From the NCBI RefSeq assembly GCF_900156625.1, contig NZ_FTOB01000001.1:434001-498000 (forward strand): a DNA stretch of 64,000 bases, in the 5' to 3' direction. Under the pieces are notes generated by a model, which did not search any database, was not told the origin of the DNA, and saw only the letters and a program-made list of their open reading frames with translations. The DNA is from Zobellia uliginosa (GTDB lineage: Bacteria > Bacteroidota > Bacteroidia > Flavobacteriales > Flavobacteriaceae). Within the stretch, counting starts at the first letter, position 1, and every line of letters starts with the position of its first letter. The position numbers and the translations under genes are program-made. Below are positions 54,001-62,272 of this stretch, in pieces.

Positions 54001-54290
54001 GAGTTGGGCTGTAAAACGATAGTTGCCGTTGTTTTTCCGGAGGTGTCGAATTCCGAAGGGATGTATCCGAGATAGGATACTACTAAAATTTCATTTCCTT
54101 GGGGTAGCTCTATGCTGAAATTACCGTCAAAATCTGTAGCAACACCAGTGGAACTTCCTTTAATAACTAAGGAGGCACCTGGTAATGGTATTTGGTTTTC
54201 ATCTAGTACCGTTCCCGTAAAAGTCGTCTGTGCACGGGCGGCCATACTGACCAATAAAGTGAATAAGGCTAAAAGAACTGTTCTTTTCAT
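51072..54290 (-). CDS. SusC/RagA-family TonB-dependent outer membrane transporter
   Basis: A 1072-residue TonB-dependent transporter. The signal peptide is [20 protein letters not shown]. A carboxypeptidase-regulatory-like domain (about 22-105; [20 protein letters not shown]) is followed by the plug with the family signature [13 protein letters not shown], then [31 protein letters not shown], and a large beta-barrel ending in phenylalanine (NINIEF). It imports the ligand gathered by the SusD-like lipoprotein, using TonB energy. It leads the minus-strand run of degradative genes and diverges from the XRE-cupin regulator across 272 bases. Confidence 0.96.
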   Translation of the reverse strand: [1072 protein letters not shown]

Positions 54291-54537
54291 TTTTTCGTAT
54301 TTGTAAACTTTGGTTAATTATTATGCAACAAATATCCAATGAACAGGTTAAGCGAAATGTCTTTAAATATTAAGTTATTGCAAGATTTTTGCGAGTGTTA
54401 TTATAAAAATGTTATCTTAATGTTATTTACAAATAGTCAAATAAACATTTTGTAATTATGACTAGATAATCGGAGGGATATCACCTGAAAACCGTATTCT
54501 ATTTGTAGGTTTAGGTGTTATAAAATTCTTTTGGTAG

Positions 54538-54545
54538 TAAGTTTG
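54538..54545 (+). promoter_or_regulatory. Bacteroidetes -7 promoter box for the XRE-cupin regulator
   Basis: TAAGTTTG fits TAnnTTTG and ends 17 bases before the regulator ATG. The 272-base gap to susC is AT-rich and probably also contains the susC promoter and the regulator's operator. The best minus-strand candidate is a TATTTG at 54329-54334, not an exact box. Confidence 0.45.
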
Positions 54546-54562
54546 TACAGTAAATTTTAGTT

Positions 54563-55129
54563 ATGGAAGATTACCTAATAGGTATAGGAAAACGAATAAA
54601 GGAAATACGAAAAGAGAACAATAAGACCATTAGCGATATCGCACGCGTAGCCGAAGTGACCGGTGGTTTGATTTCGCGAATAGAGAATGGCCGTACCATA
54701 CCATCTTTACCGGTACTGTTGAAAATCATCAATTCATTGGAAGTTGAGGTAACCGATTTTTTCAACGGCATGGCCCAGGTAAACGGCGCCAAATTTATCG
54801 TTTCCCGTAAAGAGGATAATACCAGTATTGAAAAGGAGGATAGTGCCGTAGGTTTTAATTATACCTATATTTTCGGCAAACAACTTTCCTCATTAGGTTT
54901 TGAGACCATTTTACTTGAAATACAGCCCAATTCGGAGCGGGAGAAGGTAACGACCGATGCCTATGAGTTTAAATATATGCTATCGGGGGAATGTTATTAT
55001 ATTATTGATGAAGAAGAGGTGTTGTTAAAAGCCGGCGATTCCATTTTCTTTGATGGCCGCATTCCACATGTGCCGATCAACCGAAGTACCGTGCCCACCA
55101 AAATGTTGGTTGTTTATTTTTTCATCTGA
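54563..55129 (+). CDS. XRE-type regulator with C-terminal cupin
   Basis: A 188-residue two-domain transcription factor. The helix-turn-helix (about 7-65) reads IGKRIKEIRKENNKTISDIA and GLISRIENGRTIPSLPVLLK. The cupin sensor (about 110-188) contains YEFKYMLSGECYYIIDEEEV and AGDSIFFDGRIPHVPINRS, with a His that could coordinate metal or ligand. Members such as PuuR and MppR-type proteins sense small amines or amino acids. Its position between susC and the phosphonatase-like trio makes it the likely local regulator of both (inference). It is transcribed alone and ends at a hairpin. Confidence 0.9.
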   Translation: MEDYLIGIGKRIKEIRKENNKTISDIARVAEVTGGLISRIENGRTIPSLPVLLKIINSLEVEVTDFFNGMAQVNGAKFIVSRKEDNTSIEKEDSAVGFNYTYIFGKQLSSLGFETILLEIQPNSEREKVTTDAYEFKYMLSGECYYIIDEEEVLLKAGDSIFFDGRIPHVPINRSTVPTKMLVVYFFI

Positions 55130-55143
55130 ACATTATAAAAACG

Positions 55144-55183
55144 AAACGATCCGTTACCATGTTGGGTAACAGATCGTTTGTTG
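55144..55183. terminator. Hairpin between the XRE-cupin and HAD genes
   Basis: AAACGATCcGTTACC (55144-55158) pairs with GGTAACaGATCGTTT (55165-55179), with one mismatch and a six-base loop. The minus strand has a T run after it, so it should end the HAD operon, and probably the regulator gene as well. Confidence 0.75.
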
Positions 55184-55209
55184 TAGCCCTATACCGCTAT
55201 GGTAGCAAC

Positions 55210-55887
55210 TTAACCCATGATATAATGGGGAAGCTCTACAAGTGAGCCCAATACATAGGTAGGCTCGGCAGATTGTAATTGTGCTGCCGTGTGGGCCCCG
55301 GTGCTTACACCAATGGTTACACCACACCGTGCATTCTTTCCTTCTTCTATATCAATGATGGAGTCACCGGCTTTCAATACTTTACCGGCATCGCTTACTT
55401 CTAATAGTTCCATGGCTTTAGAGATCATAGCCGGGTGGGGGCGTCCTTCCGATACATCGTCAGCCGTAACGAGTGCGTCGTATTGCTGGCCTTTTATCCA
55501 GTCCATTTTTTGTAGTAGCAATTCGGCAATGGCCCTGTTATAGCCTGTGTTCAAGGCAATTTTTATTTTGCGCGATTTTAGTTCGGCCAGCATATCTTCT
55601 ACCCCTTCAAATGAAGCGACCTTCAATTCACGATAGGCATCATCTAGCAATTGCTTAAAATCTTGAAAAATAGCTTCGGAAGCTTGGTCTTTATGAATGT
55701 CAAGGGCTTTTAGGATATCTTTTATGGCCTGATGTTTCTCTTTTCCAGCGCCATGTTCAAGAACGAAATCTAGATGTAGTTCGTGACCGGTCTTGTTAAT
55801 GGCCTTTTGGAGGGTTTTGTAAACGATATTGTTTTCGTTAACGACCGTTCCGGCCATGTCAAATACTGCTAATTCTATGTTATGCAT
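55210..55887 (-). CDS. Phosphonatase-like HAD hydrolase
   Basis: A 225-residue HAD enzyme. The nucleophile motif FDMAGTVVNE (Asp10) has the AGT of phosphonoacetaldehyde hydrolase PhnX. Motif II is IALNTGYN. The region SEGRPHPAMISKAMELL matches the phosphonatase GRPxPWM-x-KNAMEL pattern. Motif III is KAGDSIIDIEEGKNA. The cap has GAGKEKHQAI near 46-55, where Lys49 or Lys51 could play the role of the PhnX Schiff-base lysine; alignment is needed. This appears to be the TIGR03351 phosphonatase-like group, which occurs beside an FAD oxidoreductase as here. It would cleave the C-P bond of phosphonoacetaldehyde to acetaldehyde and phosphate. Its ATG lies inside the FAD gene's last codons (8-base overlap). 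Confidence 0.85.
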   Translation of the reverse strand: MHNIELAVFDMAGTVVNENNIVYKTLQKAINKTGHELHLDFVLEHGAGKEKHQAIKDILKALDIHKDQASEAIFQDFKQLLDDAYRELKVASFEGVEDMLAELKSRKIKIALNTGYNRAIAELLLQKMDWIKGQQYDALVTADDVSEGRPHPAMISKAMELLEVSDAGKVLKAGDSIIDIEEGKNARCGVTIGVSTGAHTAAQLQSAEPTYVLGSLVELPHYIMG

Positions 55888-57049
55888 CTTGTAAATTAAA
55901 TATTGAATTGATGTTTTCTTTGGCAAAGCCTGCACTACCGGTCATGCCTTTACCACCTATGCCGGTTACGATATGAATGTTTCGGTCTATGGTCCGTTGG
56001 TAGATATCGGCCGATTTGCATTGGGAATAGAGACCGTACCAACGGTTTTGGATCCTATAGGTAGGAAGGTCGAATATCTTTTTGGCTTCTTGGAGAATGA
56101 AGTGGTCAATATCCATATTCAAATCTATTCCCAATTCTTCTATGCGCGATGCCGGTGCGTATTCGTGAGAGTCGCCGATAATGATAGAACCGTCTGCGGC
56201 CTGCTTAAAAAGGATGTGTACACCCCATTTTTTTTCAAGGGATTCATGGTTTTCCTTGGCCTTGATGGCCGAATAGGAAGGGCATTCCGCAAAAGCCTCA
56301 TAACGACGTATGGAAAGACCGGTCAGAACGGAGCTGGGTAATTTATAATTGGGTTGTGGTTGGGTCTGCATCATCTGTAATTTTGATACGATAAGGTCGC
56401 TTTCGGCAAATTTGTTCGGATATAAATTTTTAAAATCGCTACCGTTACAAATAATGACCTTGGTGCCCGAAAGGGTCGTGTTGTCCGTACTGTGTACTTG
56501 TACCCAGTTCGTAAGTGCATTGCACTCTATGACCGTTTTATTGAAAAAGATTTCCAGGCCTAATTCCCTTAGATAATCTTGGAGTCTGCCTATCATCAGC
56601 CGGGGTTCTACCATTATCTCCTCGGGAAAGAAGAGTCCCATTTTTACATAATCGCTACGGAGGCCTGGGTATTTTTCAAGGCATTCCCCTTGGGTCAATA
56701 ATTTTGAAGGATATGCATTGGCGAGGTTTATGGCATTAAGCTCGAGCAAGAGTTGCGTTTCTTCTTCGTTGGAGGCTATATAGATGCTGCCCTCCTGGCG
56801 GACCGATATATCGAATTTTGATTGGATGCTTTTGTAAATGGCTAAGCTTTCGCGTCCGTAAAGTTGCCATTTGGAGTCCATGCCCGAGGGCACTACCTGG
56901 CCAAAATTCCGTACCGTGGCACCTTGGGGTTTTCCGTCTTTTTCAAGTAAGGCCACCTTAAGGCCTTTTTTTATGGCATGGTAGGCATGAAAGGTCCCTA
57001 GAGCACCCCCGCCAACTACGATCAGGTCATATTTATTCTCCATGGTCAT
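55880..57049 (-). CDS. FAD-dependent amine oxidoreductase associated with phosphonate use
   Basis: A 389-residue cytosolic flavoprotein of the DAO superfamily. The N-terminal fold reads LIVVGGGALGTFHAYHAIKKG (about 8-28), then VALLEKDGKPQGATVRNFGQV. The C-terminal HIVTGIGGKGMTGSAGFAK closes the FAD site. It resembles TIGR03364, a family proposed from gene context to act in phosphonate catabolism. Related enzymes oxidise 2-aminoethylphosphonate or its N-methyl form to phosphonoacetaldehyde. The product would feed the overlapping HAD gene. The start overlaps the stop of the DUF5690 gene by four bases (ATGA), so all three are translationally coupled. Confidence 0.85.
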   Translation of the reverse strand: MTMENKYDLIVVGGGALGTFHAYHAIKKGLKVALLEKDGKPQGATVRNFGQVVPSGMDSKWQLYGRESLAIYKSIQSKFDISVRQEGSIYIASNEEETQLLLELNAINLANAYPSKLLTQGECLEKYPGLRSDYVKMGLFFPEEIMVEPRLMIGRLQDYLRELGLEIFFNKTVIECNALTNWVQVHSTDNTTLSGTKVIICNGSDFKNLYPNKFAESDLIVSKLQMMQTQPQPNYKLPSSVLTGLSIRRYEAFAECPSYSAIKAKENHESLEKKWGVHILFKQAADGSIIIGDSHEYAPASRIEELGIDLNMDIDHFILQEAKKIFDLPTYRIQNRWYGLYSQCKSADIYQRTIDRNIHIVTGIGGKGMTGSAGFAKENINSIFNLQDA

Positions 57050-58338
57050 ACTATCTGTAGTTCATTTTTTAATGTCAGTTGTTCCCGTCTGTATTTTTTC
57101 TTAAAGTAGCGTAATGAGCAAGTGGCCACGACAAGACCGATAAAGGCTATGGCATAGGTTCCATAGCTAAAGAACTGTAGCCACGAGACGGAACCTTGGC
57201 CGAAATTCTTGTAGAGTAAAACCGCCATGCTTCCTAGGTATCCGAAGGCATCGGCTATATAGATGAGGTAGCCTGCATTGCCTTCGATCTTAAACGTAGC
57301 TATCATCCTGTCAAAAAAAATACAATTGAAGGGGACGTAGCAGATGTAGAGCCCCAAGCCAATTAGAATCATCCAAAGTACAGGGCCTATGGCTTGGTTT
57401 TGAAATAGTAATGTACTGAGGCCAATTAATAGGGCGCCGAAAATGAGTAGGTAGTGATAGGTGACAAAGGCGCGGTAGTTGTTCTTTACAAAAGCAAAGA
57501 GTCCGATGGACAATAGTACGATCACTGCTACCGGAAGTTCCGAAAGCGTATAGATAGAGGCATTGTTTTTAAAACCGACGGCGTCCCATATTTCTCGTGA
57601 AAAATTATCCCGAAAATCGCGTATGGCCGTAAGGCTGATATAGAAAAAGACAAGAATCAAGATAGGAAAGAAAAAGTTGGACAACACCTTTTTGCGATCG
57701 GCCCGACTCATGGGCTTGCGTTCTTTTCGCAAGATTTTATCCTCTTCCGTGGGTTTGGGAATACGGTCGAGCAAGATGGCAAAAGCCAAAAAGGGAATCA
57801 GGAAGACGGCGCCTGTCAGGGCGGGCATCCAAATTTCGGAAGCACCCGTGGCCCGCATCAATAAGAGTCCCGATGATTTTACCGCCCCACTGGAAACAAT
57901 GAAACTCGAACAGAGGGTAACCCCTAAAATTTCTGTAAATTTTCTTCCTTCCAGATATGAAAAAACAATACCCCAGATCATTCCTAAGGAGAGACCGTTA
58001 AAAAACATAAATACAATGTTATAAGGAGGAGGGGTCAGTCCGAAAAGAACCAAACTCAATTCGGCGAGGGATATCATGAGCAGAAGGTAGGGCAGTCTAT
58101 TGTTGGCCCGAAGCTCTGAAATAAGCTTAATACCAATGAATTTGGAAAGCATATACCCTAAGACCTGGGTGATTATCAAAATGATTTTGTAATCGATACC
58201 CATAAATGAAAGTTGCTCGTAAGTGGCAACGGTAAAAGGTTTGCGAAATGCGTACATACAAAAATAGGTGCCGAAGGAAGCAAAGGTACCATAGGCAAGA
58301 AATCGTATGTCTTTATGTTGTATGCTAATAGCTGCCAA
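57046..58338 (-). CDS. DUF5690/MFS-like membrane protein
   Basis: A 430-residue protein with about 12 hydrophobic segments, resembling the DUF5690 family and related to major facilitator permeases. The N-terminal half has FASFGTYFCMYAFRKPFTVATY, recalling glycerol-3-phosphate/hexose-phosphate antiporters (GlpT/UhpT), whose start is also M-YAxRKPF-VA. A charged central loop (about 190-215; DRIPKPTEEDKILRKERKPMS) joins two halves. It is the first gene of the coupled trio, so it likely imports the phosphonate or phosphate ester across the inner membrane, possibly in exchange for phosphate (inference). Confidence 0.8.
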   Translation of the reverse strand: MAAISIQHKDIRFLAYGTFASFGTYFCMYAFRKPFTVATYEQLSFMGIDYKIILIITQVLGYMLSKFIGIKLISELRANNRLPYLLLMISLAELSLVLFGLTPPPYNIVFMFFNGLSLGMIWGIVFSYLEGRKFTEILGVTLCSSFIVSSGAVKSSGLLLMRATGASEIWMPALTGAVFLIPFLAFAILLDRIPKPTEEDKILRKERKPMSRADRKKVLSNFFFPILILVFFYISLTAIRDFRDNFSREIWDAVGFKNNASIYTLSELPVAVIVLLSIGLFAFVKNNYRAFVTYHYLLIFGALLIGLSTLLFQNQAIGPVLWMILIGLGLYICYVPFNCIFFDRMIATFKIEGNAGYLIYIADAFGYLGSMAVLLYKNFGQGSVSWLQFFSYGTYAIAFIGLVVATCSLRYFKKKYRREQLTLKNELQIV

Positions 58339-58490
58339 AAGTTTACTAATAGTAAATATTGAAATGCAAAATTGACTACAATTTCACTATTTGTAAATTT
58401 TAGGGCGTTAAGAAAAGCTTACGAGGTAATTATTTAATTGTGAAGGAAAGGGGGGTAAAACCTGCTATTTTTTGTTTTGGGCGAAGGTGT

Positions 58491-58739
58491 TTAGTGTTCC
58501 GCTTTGCTGTAATCGATAGATACGGAACCGTTGACCAATCTGTTTTCGTTATCGATACCACTAAAGACCCCATCATGTTTTTCGCTATCTTCTTTTAAGA
58601 AGTAAGTTTTAAAATACACATCTACATGGTCAAAAGCGATAATTCCGGCAAAATCGAAACTAAAACGAAGCACCGACCCTTTGTTCATCAAGTCTAAATT
58701 GTCTTTTTCGAAGTATACGTTCTCTGTCTGGACGACCAT
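58491..58739 (-). CDS. Small hypothetical protein
   Basis: An 82-residue soluble protein, acidic, with alternating hydrophobic and charged residues (RFSFDFAGIIAFDHVDVYFKTYFLKE) suggesting a small beta-rich fold. No signal peptide, membrane segment or known motif is seen. It stands alone between the DUF5690 gene (152 bases away) and a long AT-rich gap. I do not recognise the family. Confidence 0.55.
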   Translation of the reverse strand: MVVQTENVYFEKDNLDLMNKGSVLRFSFDFAGIIAFDHVDVYFKTYFLKEDSEKHDGVFSGIDNENRLVNGSVSIDYSKAEH

Positions 58740-59209
58740 TTTGTAATTGGCGACCTGTCACAACTCAGGGAAGCCTTTAATATTTCTTAATAAAATGTTA
58801 ATTCAAGTATTCGTGATTTCAAGGGGGTTTTGCTGATTGATTCAAGATTATACTTTTTTAAATTGAATTATCATCTTCTTTCTGTGTGAAGTATTGATAA
58901 ATATATATCGATTTAAGTATATCTGTGAAAATAATTTATCGATATGCTGTTTTCTCGGTGAAAGATGTATTTACTTTAAGCTTCATAAGCATACCTACTT
59001 TTGTTGCAAATTGAAGAAACGTAGTAAATCAAGCCCCCCTTTTTTTAGGTTCCTTGGTTTGCCTTCCCCAATGTTTTTTCACTTTCATTGGGTTTCAACC
59101 TATTGAATAAATAGGGGTCTATTTAGAAGGGCAATGTCATATCCCCATATTTTAGATTCCGAGAACAGCAGTTCGATAGTTGATACTTTTTGTCTTATAA
59201 CTTAAAGAG
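58740..59209. other. 470-base AT-rich gap upstream of the sugar transferase gene
   Basis: The gap contains a possible -7 box TACTTTTG at 58996-59003 on the plus strand, about 210 bases before the sugar transferase ATG. If used, the mRNA would have an unusually long leader. A short open frame from 58894 looks non-coding. No hairpin or repeat stands out. Confidence 0.45.
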
Positions 59210-60565
59210 ATGATGTGTATGAAAAAGTCTTTGTTGATCATTCCGTTTTCAGTTCTAATGCATTTATGTATTGTTAATGGGGTACTTTACTTCATGACCC
59301 CCATTACATATTTGGAAGGAAGCAATGCGCTCTATTATAATTTGGCTTGGCTCATTGCAGCTTTCAGTCTTAATTACTACCCTACGGAAAGAAGGGAAAG
59401 GTTTGAGACCAATCTGGGCAAATATTTTAGGTTGCTAGGTATTTTTGGGCTTGCCTATTTTGCGCTTTATGGCTTTAAATCTAATGGAGTTTATGCTTTT
59501 GAATACCGTGCTTCGGTCTATTTGGTCATTTGTTTGTTCATAACCATTTATAGGTCTTTCTTCTATTGGGTTAGGACCAAGTACAGGTTGTACGGCGGAA
59601 ACTTTAGAAACGTAGTTGTAGTTGGCCGGGATAAAAACCTCAAGAAAATCAGGAAGGTTTTTGATCAACCTGAATTGGGGTATCGGTACAAGGGTTTTTT
59701 TGACGACCGTCCTTCTGTGAGTCCCACCTATTTGGGAAAGATGAACGATTGTTTTAAATACGTGCTTGAAAATGATGTTGACTATATCTATTGCGTGACA
59801 TCGAACCTTTCAAAAAAGGAGCTGGAGTACCTTATTACTTTCGCCGATAACAATTTGAAGAAATTGATGATCATTCCCGATAACAAGGAGATTTTTACAC
59901 GTTCCATGTCTATTGAACTCTATGACAATATACCGGTTCTCGCAATGCGAAAATCGCCATTAGAACTTGAATATGCACCGATCATAAAACGGACCTTCGA
60001 TCTTTTGTTCTCGTCCTTTGTGATTCTTACGGTATTGTCATGGCTTACCCCTATTCTCTTTGTGTTGATGAAATTAGAGTCAAAGGGTCCCCTGTTTTTC
60101 AAGCAAAAAAGACATGGGGTCAATAGAAAGCCTTTTTGGTGCTATAAGTTTAGGTCTATGACACAGAATGCCGAGTCGGATACCCTTATGGCCACTAAAA
60201 ACGATATGCGGGTTACCCGTATCGGTAGAATATTACGAAAGACCAGTATCGATGAGTTACCTCAGTTTATCAACGTTTTTCTGGGCAATATGAGTGTGGT
60301 CGGCCCAAGGCCACATATGGAGTCGCACACGGAAATGTACGAGACCTCTATTGATAAGTACCTAGTTCGGCATTTTGTAAAACCGGGCATTACGGGCTTG
60401 GCACAGATAAAGGGCTATCGGGGGGAGATTATGAAAAAGGCCGATATTGTCAATCGTATTCGGTTCGATATTTTTTATACCGAGAGCTGGTCTCTCGGAC
60501 TTGATTTGAGTATAATTTATTTTACGGTAGTAAATGCCATCCGTGGAGAGGAAAAGGCATATTAG
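59210..60565 (+). CDS. Polyprenyl-phosphate sugar-1-phosphate transferase (WcaJ-like)
   Basis: A 451-residue membrane enzyme of exopolysaccharide synthesis. Four hydrophobic segments lie in the first 130 residues, followed by a Rossmann-like domain (VVVVGRDKNLKKIRKVF). A fifth segment at about 263-290 precedes the C-terminal sugar transferase domain with KRTFDLLFSS, KSMT-like FRSMTQNAE, RKTSIDELPQFINVFLGNMSVVGPRPH and KPGITGLAQIKGYRGE. It loads the first sugar-1-phosphate onto undecaprenyl phosphate. ATG at 59210 and 59219 are both possible. It is not accompanied by other capsule genes here, so it may supply a scattered or shared pathway. Confidence 0.92.
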   Translation: MMCMKKSLLIIPFSVLMHLCIVNGVLYFMTPITYLEGSNALYYNLAWLIAAFSLNYYPTERRERFETNLGKYFRLLGIFGLAYFALYGFKSNGVYAFEYRASVYLVICLFITIYRSFFYWVRTKYRLYGGNFRNVVVVGRDKNLKKIRKVFDQPELGYRYKGFFDDRPSVSPTYLGKMNDCFKYVLENDVDYIYCVTSNLSKKELEYLITFADNNLKKLMIIPDNKEIFTRSMSIELYDNIPVLAMRKSPLELEYAPIIKRTFDLLFSSFVILTVLSWLTPILFVLMKLESKGPLFFKQKRHGVNRKPFWCYKFRSMTQNAESDTLMATKNDMRVTRIGRILRKTSIDELPQFINVFLGNMSVVGPRPHMESHTEMYETSIDKYLVRHFVKPGITGLAQIKGYRGEIMKKADIVNRIRFDIFYTESWSLGLDLSIIYFTVVNAIRGEEKAY

Positions 60566-60615
60566 ACCGGTTAAGATGATTAGGCTTGAATCGTCTGCCA
60601 GAGAAGTATAAAAGG

Positions 60616-60645
60616 GAACCGCCAATTGTTTTAGGCGGTTTTTTT
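60616..60645 (+). terminator. Terminator of the sugar transferase gene
   Basis: AACCGCC (60616-60622) pairs with GGCGGTT (60633-60639), followed by eight T. The rest of the gap up to the histidine kinase at 60884 is AT-rich; I see no clear box. Confidence 0.8.
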
Positions 60646-60883
60646 TGAAGTATTACGGAGGCCTTGGCCAACTACGAGATTCGCTTATAGATGCCCTATA
60701 TTCCGGTCTTTCCATGTTTCAGGGTCTATTTTTCGAAACAGAAAAGGAGGTTTAGATAGTGTAATTTACAAACTATAGGGTTTTGATGGGGTTGTGATTT
60801 GATATTCAGTGTTTTGTAATCGTTAAAGAAAGTTTTTCCCTACATTTTTTTGTTGTACATTAAATGAATCTAAACCTAGGTGA

Positions 60884-62086
60884 ATGATTAAACCGGAAAT
60901 TCCACTTAACGAAGAGTACAGGCTCAAGGCCTTGGAAAGTTTTCATATCCTGAATACCTTGGAAGAGGAAGAATACGATGCCATAACCCATATTGCTGCA
61001 GATATCTGTAATACGCCTATGGCCCTGGTCTCCTTGGTAGATTCAAATCGGCAGTGGTTTAAATCGCATTACGGTATCGATGCCACGGAAACACCCCGTG
61101 ACCTTGCTTTTTGTGCCCATGCCATTAATGCGCCCGAAGACTTGTTCGTTGTTGAAGATGCGAGTCAAGATGACCGTTTTCACGATAATCCTTTAGTTAC
61201 GGGCGGGCCAGGGGTTCAGTTCTATGCCGGGGCACCTTTGACGACCAAAGAGGGGCATTCCATCGGTACCCTATGTGTTATTGATACCAAGGCTAGAAAC
61301 AACTTCACCGATCGACAAAAGGCTTCCTTAAAGGCGTTGGCCAATCAGGTAATGGCCCAATTGGAACTTCGCCGCCAAAACATCCTTCAAAAAAGAATAA
61401 ATAATGAACTAAGTGTAAAGAATGCCCAACTCAAGCATTTTACCTATCGGTTGGCCCATGATTTAAAGACGCCCCTTTTAGATATTAGCGCTTTGGTCGG
61501 CTTTATAAAGGAAGATTACTCCCATTTATTGAAGAATACCGAAATTGCTGAGTGGCTTGATACGATAGACAATCGTGTGGGGTATATGGATACTTCTTTC
61601 CATGGTATTATGAACTATATCAACATCATGAACGATGAAATCGAGGTGCAAGGTTTTCACATTGAAACGGAAATCAACGAAATCGTGAAAAAGTCCGGTA
61701 GAACCACTACTATCGATTTGAAACTTGAAAATTGCGATCACGAAATAGTTCAGTCTTTAAAAAGCTTCGTTCAGATATTTTTTGAATTGATAATGAATTC
61801 CGTAAAATTTTCGGACCGATCGGTGACCGAAATTCAAATTGTATTCTCGAAAGACAACGATGGTTATAATTTTACCTACCAAGATAACGGGCCGGGCATA
61901 CCAGAGAAATATTGGGATAAGGTTTTTGTTATGTTTGAAACTTTAAGTTTTGAAAACACCATGGATACAGGCATTGGTCTGGCCACTATCAAGGCTATTG
62001 TAGAAAAGCTTGGCGGAACGATAGAGTTAGGCCATAGGCCCGATAAGCGACCAGGGGTCTATTTTTGCCTGAGGCTTCCCAAGTGA
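60884..62086 (+). CDS. GAF-domain sensor histidine kinase
   Basis: A 400-residue soluble kinase. The GAF domain (about 20-165) contains RLKALESFHILNTLEEEEYD, TPRDLAFCAHAI and GHSIGTLCVID, the pattern of many bacterial GAF kinases. The dimerisation and phosphoacceptor helix has His192 in YRLAHDLKTPLLD. The ATP-binding domain has the N box ELIMNSVKFS, G1 YQDNGPGIP and G2 DTGIGLATIKAIVEKLGG. There is no membrane segment. No response regulator is adjacent, so its partner is elsewhere. It converges on the SIMPL gene. Confidence 0.92.
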   Translation: MIKPEIPLNEEYRLKALESFHILNTLEEEEYDAITHIAADICNTPMALVSLVDSNRQWFKSHYGIDATETPRDLAFCAHAINAPEDLFVVEDASQDDRFHDNPLVTGGPGVQFYAGAPLTTKEGHSIGTLCVIDTKARNNFTDRQKASLKALANQVMAQLELRRQNILQKRINNELSVKNAQLKHFTYRLAHDLKTPLLDISALVGFIKEDYSHLLKNTEIAEWLDTIDNRVGYMDTSFHGIMNYINIMNDEIEVQGFHIETEINEIVKKSGRTTTIDLKLENCDHEIVQSLKSFVQIFFELIMNSVKFSDRSVTEIQIVFSKDNDGYNFTYQDNGPGIPEKYWDKVFVMFETLSFENTMDTGIGLATIKAIVEKLGGTIELGHRPDKRPGVYFCLRLPK

Positions 62087-62272
62087 ACATAGGGGGCGAC
62101 CCAACGTATTCTACATTGTTTTGTACAATGAATGGTTAGAAAACGCCAGGTAAACGTGTTCCTCCCCCTATGCCTTTGGGGCAACTTCTCTCTTGCAACC
62201 CGCTATGGGTTGGGTGAATACCCGTGCTTCCACTGATTTTACCAAGATAGAACCTTTGCTACTCCTAATGGC

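Noticed and set aside
58894-59106. 70-residue plus-strand frame upstream of the sugar transferase
   Set aside because: AT-rich composition, Phe/Cys/Lys-heavy translation without any motif, and a candidate promoter box inside it.
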